64,000 nt of DNA from Sphingomonas sp. 7/4-4 (GCF_027941955.1 NZ_CP115960.1:2480001-2544000), one strand, 5' to 3'. Shown: positions 9,200-18,977, counted from the stretch's first letter. Numbers and translations are program-made. The notes: generated from the sequence alone by a model not told the origin.

Positions 9200-9334
9200 A
9201 CGATCGGAGCGCAGGTGCCCGCTCGGGTGCTTTAGGAGTCAGGCGATGGAAGCCAGAATTGACGGTGCGACGGTGAGGCCCCTAGTCAATAGGTCGGCGG
9301 CCATAAACGCCGGCTGCGCCTCCTGGGATCGACC

Positions 9335-9934
9335 TCAAAGAGGATCGGGGTCTCGCGGGGTCGGCGGGTGCGTCGATCGAGCGCCAAATCCTTCGGATGA
9401 GAGATGGCCCGTCAACAGCAATATCATGGTGGCTTCCATGGCCCGAGGGGCATGGATCGCGTGCGGGTCCAGCCGGTGCCATTCACCTGGCCCGAGCCGC
9501 ATCGGTGCGCCGTGGAGCGCACCGGCGAGGACGTAGATTTCTTCGCCCCGATGATGGCGGTGCGGGCGAATCCTGGTGGCGGGATCGAAGGTAACGAGCG
9601 CAACTTCGTGATCTGAGACGCGCAGATCGCACCTCCGGACACCCGGAATGATTCCTGTCCGCCAGACGCGATTCCCGGGATTGACGATGGTCCGCGACGC
9701 AGGACCCGCATGCCTTTTTCGAAAGTGAAACAGCGTCGCGCCTGCCTCACCGGCGGTAAGGTCCGAGCCGCCGTCCATGGCGACATAGGCGCCTGTTGCC
9801 AGATCGCGGCCGTCCAGCCTCAAGCCACCCGTCAGCACGAACAGATCGTGCCGGCCCTCCTCGACGGTCATCCGTTCGTTCGCGGAGAGCCTGACCAGTC
9901 GGGTGAGATGCTCCGCGGGTCCCGCGGAAAGCAT
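9335..9934 (-). CDS. Bicupin / ChrR-like cupin-domain protein
   Basis: 199 residues with two beta-barrel halves. The second has the metal-binding cupin motif HRHHRGEEIYVLAGALHG and the later PHAIHAPRA. The first half (ERMTVEEGRHDLFVLTGGLR, then LATGAYVAMDGG) has the fold but lacks the histidines. ChrR-like cupins bind zinc or other metals and act as sensors or small-molecule enzymes. Start uncertain: ATG 9934 leaves a short gap after the VOC gene, whereas GTG 10027 would overlap it and extend into GLEDRLNALPFGDG, which also looks coding. It is cotranscribed with the VOC protein, so both are probably under the TetR regulator at 10513. Confidence 0.7.
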   Translation of the reverse strand: MLSAGPAEHLTRLVRLSANERMTVEEGRHDLFVLTGGLRLDGRDLATGAYVAMDGGSDLTAGEAGATLFHFRKRHAGPASRTIVNPGNRVWRTGIIPGVRRCDLRVSDHEVALVTFDPATRIRPHRHHRGEEIYVLAGALHGAPMRLGPGEWHRLDPHAIHAPRAMEATMILLLTGHLSSEGFGARSTHPPTPRDPDPL

Positions 9935-9968
9935 GCCATCGCCGAAAGGCAACGCATTCAGTCGATCC

Positions 9969-10406
9969 TCAAGCCCTTGCGGACTGAAGGCCCTCGAAGG
10001 GGTCGACCAGGGTGACGAATTCGACACGTGGTCCTCCTGGAATCGTACACATGAAGTGCTTCGCAAGTCCGTCGGCACGCGGCTCGGGCGCGAACTCGAT
10101 ATCCGCGCCCGCATCGGCCACTCGGCCATAGACCAGATCGAGCGCCTCTATGTCTCGCACCAGTAGCGCGACATGGTGAAGGCCGACATTGCGTCGCCTG
10201 TCGAAAGGTGCGCTCGCGGCTGGATTCTCGATCTGCCAGAGGGTCATCATGGTGCTGCCGTCCGTCACCATCGCAGCCGGATAGGACGGACGCTCGCCGA
10301 CCAGCCGAAATCCCAGGGCGTTCTCAAAGAAGGCGCGCGCCGAATCCAGATCCGAAACGCTCAGCCCCACATGATGAACGCCTTGAGTCAGCGCTTGCTG
10401 CGTCAT
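9969..10406 (-). CDS. VOC-superfamily (glyoxalase/dioxygenase-like) protein
   Basis: 145 residues with the paired beta-alpha-beta-beta-beta modules of the vicinal oxygen chelate fold: VHHVGLSVSDLDSARAFFEN for the first and LHHVALLVRDIEALDLVYGR for the second. The metal-ligand histidines are at the start of each module and a glutamate near the end (PRVEFVTLVDP). The natural substrate cannot be assigned. ATG 10406 is chosen because the upstream ATG at 10445 falls inside a palindromic operator. It is the first gene of a two-gene unit with the cupin protein and is divergent from its probable repressor. Confidence 0.85.
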   Translation of the reverse strand: MTQQALTQGVHHVGLSVSDLDSARAFFENALGFRLVGERPSYPAAMVTDGSTMMTLWQIENPAASAPFDRRRNVGLHHVALLVRDIEALDLVYGRVADAGADIEFAPEPRADGLAKHFMCTIPGGPRVEFVTLVDPFEGLQSARA

Positions 10407-10428
10407 TCCGTGGCCCTTTGACTGGGAG

Positions 10429-10470
10429 TGAACAGATCTGTTCATATCAGGTAATGGACAGATCTGTTCA
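10429..10470. promoter_or_regulatory. Twin palindromic TetR operators
   Basis: Two 16-base palindromes: TGAACAGATCTGTTCA at 10429-10444 (perfect) and TGGACAGATCTGTTCA at 10455-10470 (one imperfect pair), with centres 26 bases apart. They lie between the divergent VOC and TetR genes. Position and symmetry support binding by two TetR dimers. Confidence 0.7.
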
Positions 10471-10512
10471 GGTCAAGCTATGCCGAGTGTTCAACCGGGA
10501 GCCCATACGATC

Positions 10513-11094
10513 ATGGCACAGCCGCGCAGGGAGCATCTCGTCTCGACCGCTTCGGAGCTGTTCAACCGACTCGGATATCATCAGTGCGGCGTGGACGAGA
10601 TCATGAGGCTGTCGGGCGTTTCGAAAACCACGCTTTACAAGCATTTTCCGTCCAAGGAGGATCTGATTTTGGAGGTGCTCCGACGGCGGAGCGGATTGTT
10701 CCTCGAACAAGTCCGTACCCGCATCGAGGTGCGGCGGAGACGTGATCCGTCGGCACCGCATCATGCGCTGATCGGGGAAATCTTCGACATCCTTGACGAA
10801 TGGATCGGCGGCGGCAGTTTTTTCGGCTGCAATTTCGTCAAGGCGGCCACCGAATATGGCAATGCCAAGAATCCAATTCACGCACATGCAGTCGGTCATA
10901 AAAGCCGCGTGAAAGCGATCATAGTCGAGTTGCTTTGGGAAGTACCAGGGCCGGAACGGGACAGCGTCGCTGAGCAGATCATGATTGTCATCGACGGCGC
11001 TATCAGCACCGCCCAGGTGCGTGGTCGCGACGACGCAATCCACAACGCCAGGGTGATCGTTGCCGGGATCCTGGTGCGGTTCCGACTTACGTAA
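10513..11094 (+). CDS. TetR-family transcriptional repressor
   Basis: 193 residues from ATG 10513. The N-terminal DNA-binding domain is standard (LVSTASELFNRLGYHQCGVD, then IMRLSGVSKTTLYKHFPSKE). The C-terminal half contains GGSFFGCNFVKAATEYGN, a pattern of the LmrA/YxaF-like TetR subgroup in which a small aromatic ligand often binds. The upstream ATG at 10480 would add an unrelated N-terminus. It is divergent from the VOC/cupin genes across two strong palindromes, so autorepression and control of those genes are likely. Confidence 0.88.
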   Translation: MAQPRREHLVSTASELFNRLGYHQCGVDEIMRLSGVSKTTLYKHFPSKEDLILEVLRRRSGLFLEQVRTRIEVRRRRDPSAPHHALIGEIFDILDEWIGGGSFFGCNFVKAATEYGNAKNPIHAHAVGHKSRVKAIIVELLWEVPGPERDSVAEQIMIVIDGAISTAQVRGRDDAIHNARVIVAGILVRFRLT

Positions 11095-11416
11095 CGTGTG
11101 CCACTCGGGCCATCGCACCCGCAGGTTTTGGGATAGCGCGCAGCCATCTCAAAAAACGCCCGACGCCAGCGGTCGAAAACCGGCAAACAGTGCCAACATT
11201 CGAGTTAGGCTCCTTTCCTGTTCATTTTTCAGGAGCGCGGAGAATCGATGACTGAGTGTGCCGCGGGCTGAGCGCCATTTGCTGCCACAGGCGGCTACGG
11301 TGGCTTTGAAGCAATCCGGTCAATCGACAGCGATTTGCACAAGAGATTTTTACACTGCAGCTGCGACCAGCTTTTCTGTCGAGATCAGATATTTCGATGA
11401 CCAGCGATATGCTGCA
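11095..11416. other. Gene-free stretch
   Basis: About 320 bases between two converging genes. A minus-strand frame overlapping the TetR 3' end contains FDRWRRAFFEMAARYPK, which may be a relic, but no family can be named. I see no clear terminator or repeat. Confidence 0.4.
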
Positions 11417-12645
11417 TCACTGCGGCATCTGCGCGATTCTCGCGACGAGCTGCGCCTGACTCTTGGTCTCCGTCTTATGAAAGATATGTTTGAGGTGAAA
11501 TCGCACGGCGTTGATGCTCACGCCGTTGTTGGCGGCATAGTCCTGTGGGGTTTGCCCGTCGACCAGAGCGCCGACGACGCGTGCTTCCGTTGGCGTCAGT
11601 CCGAACCATTGCGCTAATCGGTCGATCTCCAGGACAGGTCCTTCACCGACCCCGCTTCCGATGGTGATGATCATCGCGGCGTCGGCGATCGCACCGCCAA
11701 TCGTCGGAACGAGCTTTGGCTTGATCAGTACTCCCAGCACCGGCCGTTCGCGGCCTGAGCGGTCGATCGCCTGGAAGGCGAGGTCGTCCCGGATCCCCCA
11801 AGCCCCATGTTCGCGAGCTTCCGCTGGCCCGCTGCATCGACAAACGCCAGCTTTCCGCCCGTGGTAGTGATCAGGCCGGTCTCTACATAGTGTTCGACGC
11901 GGTCATTGACCGAAAGGATGTTGAGATCCTTGTCGAGGCTGATCAGAGCGTAGCGCGAACGGTTTGCTGCGGCGCGCGCCGCACTCGCCACCACCTCCAC
12001 GCTGGCGATGCGCTGGCTGATCCTGACCGCCCGCTGGATATGCGGACCAAGAACCCGCAGGCCGCGCCGCAGCATCGTCAGGTTGCGATCACCCGGGCCG
12101 ATCAGCAACAGGCCGAGCCGCGCGCCGTCGCTCCGATCGAGCATGAGGCAAAGCGTCCGGTCCACATTCATCGCTGCGAGAAAGTTCTTGTAGAGCCCGG
12201 TCTTGCGAAGCTCCTCGCGCGGCAGGATATCGTCCGTGTCGATCAATTGCCCGTTGCGCGCCGGCCACGTCCGCCGCGACCATGGATTGCTGTAGGCGAA
12301 GACCGCGCTGTAGGTCGATTCGACCCCCGGCCCGACATTGGTGGACGCGATGAACCTGGCGCTTGGCGGGTTGCGTCGCTCCAGCATCAGGAAGGCGGTC
12401 CGCCAATCAGGCGGGCATAGCGCAAGCCGGATCTGCTCGATCGTCGCGTTCCACCGGGACGGATCGAGCGCGCACTCGTAGATCTCGCCGATCAGATGAT
12501 CGAGCGTCTCCCAAGCTAGCGGCAGATCGTCAGAATGAACGGATTGGCCGGGTCCGACGACACCAACCGCTAGGTGCAGGACGATTTTGCAGCCTCCTAC
12601 CCAAACAGAGAGCGTGGGGCAGCCTAGTGCTGCGGCATTAGTCAA
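11417..12645 (-). CDS. LuxR-type helix-turn-helix regulator (frame changes once)
   Basis: Up to 409 residues. The C-terminus is a LuxR/GerE domain: LTPTEARVVGALVDGQTPQD, then YAANNGVSINAVRFHLKHIF and a final helix. The long N-terminal region begins with LAWETLDHLIGEIYECALDP and contains a probable ligand or PAS-like domain (SRYALISLDKDLNILSVNDR). The frame changes within a run of five C on the plus strand (11795-11799); adding one base gives MGLGGIRDDLAFQAIDRSGR. The start is uncertain: ATG 12645, or GTG 12540, which is nearer the first conserved helix. The autotransporter operon starts divergently at 12766 and could be a target. Confidence 0.75.
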
Positions 12646-12765
12646 TCAACGGCTGATGTGCGGTGCACAATGAACGGCGTCATCGAGCGCCGCCGCACGA
12701 AGCGCCGTGGATACGCAACACCGCGGCGGAGGAAGTCCGCCGTCCTGACCGACAAGGGTAGTTCG

Positions 12766-14134
12766 ATGACCAATGTATCGCAGTCGCTTTCCCGTCGCCC
12801 CGGCCACGCAGGCCGTGCCACCGCCGCAGCCGTCGCCACCGCCGCGCTCGGCCTGCTCGCCGCGCCGGCGGCGGCCCAGGTGTCCGCCGTCACCAACGGA
12901 GGCCTCAATGTCGACGGCAAGAACTCCACCTGCGTCAACGTCGACGGCCAATTGTACGTCGTCAACGGCGACGATTGCGATCCCGGCGGGCCGCTGACCG
13001 GCGTGGACCCCGACCAGTATCATTTCCTCCGGGGCATCCGCTTCGGGTCGGGTACGACCGCGACCGAGTTGAGCAACGACGGCAGCGCCACTTTCGGCGG
13101 TGGCACCACGTTCAACGGCGGCGCGCAGTTCAACGGCCAAGTCGGCTTTACGGGCGTCACCCAGATGCAACAGCTCAATTCGTCGAGCATCAACAACAGC
13201 GGCCCGCTGACGACCAACAGCATCAATGCCGGATCGCTGAACGTGAACGGCCGGGGACGCTTCACCGGCGCATTGTCGTCGGACAGCTTCTCCAGCAACT
13301 CGGCGCAGCTCACGCATCTCCAGGTCGGCCTGGAATCGGTGTTCAACACCTCGGTGACGATCAGCGGGGGTTGGCGCTCACCGCCGGCACTGCGATCGAC
13401 GCGGGCGGAAACCGCATCCAAAATGTCGGGGCGCCGGTCGCCGGAACCGACGCGGCGAACAAGGACTATGTCGATACCGCGCTGACCACGGTGCAGGGCA
13501 GCGTCACGACGCTGAGCAACACCGTCGCCAGCCATGAGACGCGGATCACCGTGGTCGAGGCGCAGAACATCCAGCAGGACAACCGGCTGACCGCGGTCGA
13601 AAACACCAACACGGTGCAGGACAACAGGCTGACTTCGGTGGAGAACGTCAATGTCGCGCAGGACGGCAGGCTGACCACCGTGGAGAATACCAATATCGTG
13701 CAGGACACACGGCTGGGCGCAGTAGAGACCGAGAACGTCACCCAGAACATCCGGCTGACCTCGATCGAGAACGTCAATGCCGGCCAGGATTCGCGGATGA
13801 CTGCAATCGAGGCGGTCAACACGATCCAGGCGAACCAGATCAGCACGCTGCAGGATCAGGTCGGCGACCTTCGAACCTCGGTCACCGGGCTGCGCCGGAA
13901 CATCCAGGAGGCAAATGGCGGCATCGCGGCGGCGGTGGCACTGGGGGCACCATGGTCGTCCCTGACAGCGATGTATCAATGTCGTTCAACCTGGCGACCT
14001 ATCGCGGGCAACAGGGCTTTTCGGGCGCCATCGTCGGACGCGTGGCACCGAAGGTCTATATCAACGCAGGGGTCGGGGGATCCACCGTGCGCGGGTCGGC
14101 CGCCGGGCGCGTCGGCATCAGCTTCGGGTTGTAA
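12766..14134 (+). CDS. Trimeric autotransporter adhesin, short form (frame changes twice)
   Basis: About 456 residues after joining three frames. In order: a long signal peptide (residues 17-38, ATAAAVATAALGLLAAPAAAQ), a beta-rich head with GGGTTFNGGAQFNGQVGFTG-like short repeats, then a coiled-coil stalk. The stalk has a 14-residue repeat of the form QDxRLTxVENxNxx about seven times (13.56-13.86 kb). A YadA-type membrane anchor begins ANGGIAAAVALGG and ends in a strand GRVGISFGL. The frame changes in runs of five G at 13366-13370 and 13943-13947. Such proteins trimerise in the outer membrane to form adhesive surface fibres. It heads a likely operon with the two following genes. Confidence 0.75.
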
Positions 14135-14137
14135 GCG

Positions 14138-14722
14138 ATGAAGACGCTCGGAAATCTGGCGATCGCAGTGGCCGTCGCCGGCAGCCTCTTTGCGGCCCTG
14201 ATCTTCGCCGAGGCGAATTCGCCGGGTGTCGACTTGGGCGCGGTCAAATTCGTCCTGCCGATGGTCCTTGGCTCTGGATTATTCACAGGGCTGAACCGAC
14301 GGGCGGGCAATCGCAAGATGCCGGTGGCGAACGATGTCCGGAAGACGGAACTGCTCGCCTTTCCGCCGCGCCCCGGGAGCGGCTGGATCGTCGTGATGCG
14401 CGAGAAGAGCGCCGCTACGGCGGCACTGGGCTACGATGTCTTGGTCGACGATGTCGGGATAACACAATTGATGCCGAAGCGTTTCACCATGATGACCTTG
14501 CCGGCGGGGATGCATCGCCTCTTTATCGATGTTCCGGGTGCCCGCAGCGATTTCGCGGTCGTGCCGCTCGATATCACGGTTACGCCGGGCGCGATTCTGA
14601 TCTTCGCGATCCGGTCATCGATGGGCGTGATGCGGAGCTCGCTGCGGTTCGATCCCGTCGCCGACACGCCGGCGTTGCGCGCCACACTCGCCCGGATGCA
14701 GCTGGTGGAATCCCATGGATAA
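14138..14722 (+). CDS. Membrane-anchored protein of unknown function
   Basis: 194 residues. An N-terminal hydrophobic segment (IAVAVAGSLFAALIFAEA), a second one at about 34-50, and a C-terminal beta-rich domain (YDVLVDDVGITQLMPKRF, then LPAGMHRLFIDVPG and ITVTPGAILIFAI) similar in layout to DUF2846-like domains, which look like small beta-sandwiches. It follows the autotransporter by three bases and ends just before the next gene, so it may help place or process the adhesin. The function is not known. Confidence 0.55.
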   Translation: MKTLGNLAIAVAVAGSLFAALIFAEANSPGVDLGAVKFVLPMVLGSGLFTGLNRRAGNRKMPVANDVRKTELLAFPPRPGSGWIVVMREKSAATAALGYDVLVDDVGITQLMPKRFTMMTLPAGMHRLFIDVPGARSDFAVVPLDITVTPGAILIFAIRSSMGVMRSSLRFDPVADTPALRATLARMQLVESHG

Positions 14723-14727
14723 CGACG

Positions 14728-15257
14728 ATGCTTGAGATGCTGGGCGCGCTGATCCCACAGTCGATTGCCGCGGCGCTGCCGCTATTGGTCTTCGCGACGA
14801 CCGGCATCGTCCTGCTGCTCTGCAGGAAGACGACCCGGTCGGCTCCGCTCGCGCCGTCAGAGACCGCAGCGGACGGGACGATGATCGTGCCCGTGCGCGG
14901 GCTCTATCTGCGCCGTGGGGGCTTCGCGGGGGATTTTCGCACAACAACGTCAATCCGCGCTTCGCCATCGCGGCGGACGGTATCCGCTATCGGGTGTTCC
15001 GCGAGAACCGGCTGTCTTTTTCGGACATCGACCATGTAGAGGTTCGCGAGCGCTTAGGGTTCGTCTACCTGCTGTTCGTGAATGCCGCCGGCCCTCGCTT
15101 GCTCAGCGTCAATGTTGGGGATCGCGTCACCGCGAAGCGGGTGCTGGATGCACTACCCCCGACCCTGGCGCTCGCTCTCGAGGCTGCGACGATCCGCGAT
15201 GGCGCGGCAGCCGCCGGGACACGGGGCCTGCGCCTGTATCGCGGCCGGTTTGCCTAG
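14728..15257 (+). CDS. Single-pass membrane protein, unknown (frame changes once)
   Basis: About 176 residues. An N-terminal transmembrane helix (ALPLLVFATTGIVLLLCR) is followed by a region reading GFSHNNVNPRFAIAADGIRY and then FRENRLSFSDIDHVEVRERL, which resembles a small PH-like or bacterial PH-domain strand pattern. The frame changes in the run of five G at 14928-14932. It is the third gene of the autotransporter group. No function can be assigned beyond a probable membrane-surface role. Confidence 0.5.
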
Positions 15258-15609
15258 GGTCAGGACTCATTGATGTGAGCGTCGCGATCTGATTCAGGCT
15301 CCGTGAGGAGACTGCTGGGGTTCGTCAATATCGCTTTCGAACGTCGGCTAAGCTCGCCCGTTCCGCCAGAAACTGCCAGTCCGGTTGCGGCCCATTTGCA
15401 GTCGTTCCGACATATAGGCGCCGATCTCAAAAGCAGACATCGATTTCGCGTGCGATTTTAATCGCCGGCGTTGTCCGGTCTCGCGTGATTATCCCGTCTA
15501 GCCACCTGCCCGATCACAATCGGCTGATTTCTTGATGAAGCAGCGGTGGGCACGGGACGGCGTGCCTGGCGCAATCGTCGCGTGTCCACCGCAAATGGGG
15601 ATATTCGAC
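15258..15609. other. Intergenic stretch before second adhesin
   Basis: About 350 bases. Directly behind the stop at 15257 is GGGTCAGGACTCATTGATG, which resembles the terminal inverted repeat of IS5-group insertion sequences as I remember them, but no transposase or matching second end is seen. The rest probably contains the promoter of the adhesin at 15610. Confidence 0.35.
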
Positions 15610-18600
15610 ATGCGTAATACAATGCTGCTCGCTGCTTCGGCGCCGTTTGCGATCGCCGCCGCGTCCATGCTGCCTTCGGCGGCTCAAGCCCAGAACGTGA
15701 TCTGCAAGAACACGGCGAACGCCGACGCCGGAACCATCGCGCCCGGCAAGGACAACGATGTGGCGTGCGGTAACAATGCGTCGATAACCGGCGACGGTAG
15801 CGTAGCCATCGGCGCGGAGACGACCGCTGCAACGCGTTCGACGGCGGTGGGATGGCAGGCCAGTGCCGACGATGACTCCACAGCAATCGGTCGGGCGAGC
15901 ACCGCGGCGGGCACCAATGCAATAGCCATCGGCAATGGTGCCAGCACGTCGGCGCAATACACGGCTGCCATCGGCACGTCCTCTCAGGCGTCCGGCTTCA
16001 TCTCAGTCGCGGTTGGCGCATTCTCCAAAGCGAATGTCACAGGCGCAACAGCACTCGGCAGCTCGGCCGAGGTGCTGGCGTTCGGTGGCGTCGCGTTGGG
16101 ATCATACTCCGTTGCCGACCGTGCCAACACCGTGTCCGTGGGCACTGCGTCATCGCAGCGCCAGATCGTCAATGTTGCTGCCGGCACGCAAAGTTCCGAC
16201 GCCGTGAACAAGGGCCAACTCGATGCTGCGACAGCGGATGATCGCCTGTCCGCCTTTGCCGGGAACATCAACGGCGATCGCGGAGTATCGGCCATTGCTA
16301 CCGGGCTGGAATCGATTGCGATCGGTGGCGACAGCAATGCCACCGGCGGAGGGCTTGCGCTCGGGCGGCGTGCCACGACCACCGGGAATTTCGGCACCGC
16401 GATCGGTCAAGACTCACGGTCGACGGCGGACAACGCCATTGCCCTGGGGGCGTCGTCGCTCGCCGACCGCGTCAACACCTTGTCGATTGGTCGCGTGGGT
16501 GCGGAGCGTCAGATCGTCAACGTCGCGGCCGGCACCGCCGCGACCGATGCGGTGAACAAGGCACAGCTCGACGCGGTCGCCGCTTCGGCAGGTGCAGTCA
16601 AATCGGGCACTGGCGCCAACAGTCTGCAGACCGCCAGCAGCACCGCCAATGGCACTGGCGCCGTAGCGCTGGGTCAGGGGCAGACTGCGACGGGAAACGG
16701 GGCCGTGGCGATCGGCGATCCGAACACGGCGACCGGCAACGGTGCCGTCGCGATTGGAGCGGATAACATCGCCAACGGCGATGGCGCCGTCGCGTTGGGG
16801 CTGACGTCTAACGCACAGGGGACGGCAGCCATTGCGCTGGGCCTGGAAGCGAAGGCCCAGACGACCGGATCGATCGCGGCCGGATTGCGCGCGGATGCGC
16901 AGGGTGATGAAGCGCTCGCTATCGGCGCCGATACGATCGCAGGTGAATTCGGCACCGCGCTTGGCCGCGGCGCCCGGGCAACCGGCGGCAGCTCCAACGC
17001 GACTGGCGGCCTGTCGCTCGCGTCAGGTAGTTTTTCCACCGCCAGCGGTACGCAATCGCAGGCAACGCAGGCTTACTCGACGGCTACGGGCGCGCTGGCT
17101 GTGGCGACCGGTGATCGCACGACCGCTACCGGCGGGCGATCGACGGCGAGCGGCGATATGAGCGCGTCATACGGTTATGATTCGGCGGCAACGGCGACGT
17201 TCTCGACCGCAATCGGCACGACCGCGCAGGCCACCGCGTCCGGCGCGACCAGCCTGGGCTATTCCGCCAACGCAGCCACGCGCAATTCGATTGCGATCGG
17301 CAACGGAGCATCGGCAACATTGGCCCCCGGCGCTGGTGGCGGCATCGCCCTGGGCAGCGGGGCTACAACGACGGGTGGTGGCTTGGCGATTGGTGGCACG
17401 ACCAGTGCTGCCACGACCGCAACCGGAGCGTTCTCGACTGCAGTCGGTAATGGTGCAACGGCCACGGGCGGCGTGGCGGTCGGCCGCAACGCGACAGCCG
17501 CCGGCGGCAGTGCCTTCGGCAACAACGCAGTGGCCAATAGTCAGGCGGCAGCGGTTGGCGACAATGCACAAGCCACCGCTTTCCTTTCAACGGCGGTCGG
17601 TCAGGGAACGGTTGCAAACAACTTGAGCGCCACGGCGCTGGGTGGCCAATCGCGCGCGACGGGCGCGGCCGCCACCGCCGTCGGTTCAAGCAGTGTCGCA
17701 AGCGGCGACTCATCGGTAACGCTGGGTCAGTTCAGCGGGGCCAGCGCGACGCGCAGTACGGCACTTGGCGCCAATGCCCAGGCAATGGCAGCGCGATCGA
17801 CTGCACTTGGAAGTGGTAGCGTCGCCGACGAGATCGATACCGTGTCGGTGGGCATTTCGGCGGCTGCGGCCGCGACGTTCAACACGACCGCATCGACCAA
17901 ACGGATCGTCAACGTTGCCGATGGCGTCAATGCGAACGATGCGGTGACCAAGGGACAGCTGGATGCGGCCGTGTTCACCGCCGGCGGCAATGCCGCGCTC
18001 GCGCAAGCCACCGCCGATACGGCGCTGGCCAACGGCGCGTACTTCCGCGCCAACAGCACCGGCGCGTTGCCGCAGGCGACGGGTGCCGAAGCGATTGCGG
18101 TCGGCGGCGGCAGCGTTGCCAGTGGCGCACAATCGGTTGCGATCGGCTCGGCCGCGCGTGCGGTCGGCGGCAAGGCCGTGTCGATCGGCGCGGGGAATAT
18201 TGCATCGGGTGATGGCGCCGTTGCGATCGGCGATCCCAATGTCGCGACCGGAACCGGTGCCATTGCACTGGGTGCGAACAACACCGCGACCGGCACCGGA
18301 GCCGTCGCGCTCGGTAACGGGAGCAGCGCAACCGGGGACGGATCGGTAGCGATCGGCAATGGCGCGGTGGCGAGCCGCGCGGGGCAAGTCGCGCTGGGGA
18401 CGTCGACATCGACCTACACGGCCGCTGGTATCGCCTCGTCGGCGAGCCGGGTCGCCCAAGCCGGGGCACTCTCGCTGATCACCACTGATGCGTTGGGCAA
18501 TCTGGCCACCTCCACGCTCGATGTCACCCGGCTCGCCGGACTCGACGGGCGTGCCACGGCACTCGAGAATCGCGCGACGTTGCTGGAGGGCCGAACCGGT

Positions 18601-18891
18601 GCTCTGGAGAGCCGCACCAGCGTGCTCGAGAACCAGACCCGGGTGCTCGGGCGACAGGCCCGCGCCGCCAATGGCGGTATCGCCGCAGCCATGGCGCTCG
18701 GCGGCACCGTGATGCCACCGGACATGACGGTGGCGGTATCGTTCAACCTCGCCACCTATCGCAGCGAGCAGGGCTTCTCGGGTGCCATCGTCGCCAGGGT
18801 GACCGATCACGTCTGGGTGAGCGGGGGATTTGCGGGCTCCACCGTCAAGGGCTCGACCGGCGGGCGCGCCGGCATGACCTTCGGCTGGTAA
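15610..18891 (+). CDS. Large trimeric autotransporter adhesin with YadA-like head repeats
   Basis: 1,093 residues in one intact frame. Signal peptide MRNTMLLAASAPFAIAAASM ending in AQAQ, then about 900 residues of degenerate repeats of the YadA head type (patterns such as SxAIGxxATAxGxxAVALG, repeated dozens of times). These are interrupted by three neck-like segments containing RQIVNVAAGTxxxDAVNKGQLDA (near 16.17, 16.52 and 17.9 kb), which join head and stalk. A short coiled coil (RATALENRATLLEGRTGALE) leads into the four-stranded anchor, ANGGIAAAMALGG to GRAGMTFGW. It forms a surface fibre as a trimer. ATG 15610 begins the signal peptide. The anchor is very similar to that of the shorter gene at 12766. 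Confidence 0.9.
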   Translation: MRNTMLLAASAPFAIAAASMLPSAAQAQNVICKNTANADAGTIAPGKDNDVACGNNASITGDGSVAIGAETTAATRSTAVGWQASADDDSTAIGRASTAAGTNAIAIGNGASTSAQYTAAIGTSSQASGFISVAVGAFSKANVTGATALGSSAEVLAFGGVALGSYSVADRANTVSVGTASSQRQIVNVAAGTQSSDAVNKGQLDAATADDRLSAFAGNINGDRGVSAIATGLESIAIGGDSNATGGGLALGRRATTTGNFGTAIGQDSRSTADNAIALGASSLADRVNTLSIGRVGAERQIVNVAAGTAATDAVNKAQLDAVAASAGAVKSGTGANSLQTASSTANGTGAVALGQGQTATGNGAVAIGDPNTATGNGAVAIGADNIANGDGAVALGLTSNAQGTAAIALGLEAKAQTTGSIAAGLRADAQGDEALAIGADTIAGEFGTALGRGARATGGSSNATGGLSLASGSFSTASGTQSQATQAYSTATGALAVATGDRTTATGGRSTASGDMSASYGYDSAATATFSTAIGTTAQATASGATSLGYSANAATRNSIAIGNGASATLAPGAGGGIALGSGATTTGGGLAIGGTTSAATTATGAFSTAVGNGATATGGVAVGRNATAAGGSAFGNNAVANSQAAAVGDNAQATAFLSTAVGQGTVANNLSATALGGQSRATGAAATAVGSSSVASGDSSVTLGQFSGASATRSTALGANAQAMAARSTALGSGSVADEIDTVSVGISAAAAATFNTTASTKRIVNVADGVNANDAVTKGQLDAAVFTAGGNAALAQATADTALANGAYFRANSTGALPQATGAEAIAVGGGSVASGAQSVAIGSAARAVGGKAVSIGAGNIASGDGAVAIGDPNVATGTGAIALGANNTATGTGAVALGNGSSATGDGSVAIGNGAVASRAGQVALGTSTSTYTAAGIASSASRVAQAGALSLITTDALGNLATSTLDVTRLAGLDGRATALENRATLLEGRTGALESRTSVLENQTRVLGRQARAANGGIAAAMALGGTVMPPDMTVAVSFNLATYRSEQGFSGAIVARVTDHVWVSGGFAGSTVKGSTGGRAGMTFGW

Positions 18892-18902
18892 GGCGGGCGC
18901 TG

Positions 18903-18930
18903 GCTGGCCGGGGATCTCATCCCGGTCAGC
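18903..18930 (+). terminator. Hairpin after the adhesin
   Basis: Inverted repeat GCTGGCCGGGGAT/ATCCCGGTCAGC with a three-base loop, one bulged G and one G-T pair, twelve bases after the stop. No T run; possibly acts with the second hairpin at 18978. Confidence 0.5.
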
Positions 18931-18977
18931 CGCAACCCCGCGTGCAGACGCTGCCCAAGTCGATTAAATGAGACCAG

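Noticed and set aside
10896..11186. Minus-strand frame overlapping the TetR gene with a dehydrogenase-like phrase
   Set aside because: The phrase FDRWRRAFFEMAARYP is too short to name a family, and most of the frame is antisense to the TetR gene.
12766..14134. Reading the short adhesin as three separate small genes
   Set aside because: Signal peptide, stalk and anchor are in three frames that join exactly at two runs of five G, as in the other damaged genes.
17710..18810. Long minus-strand frame opposite the large adhesin
   Set aside because: It mirrors the repeat structure of the adhesin gene and has a composition typical of antisense to GC-rich repeats; no start signal or motif.
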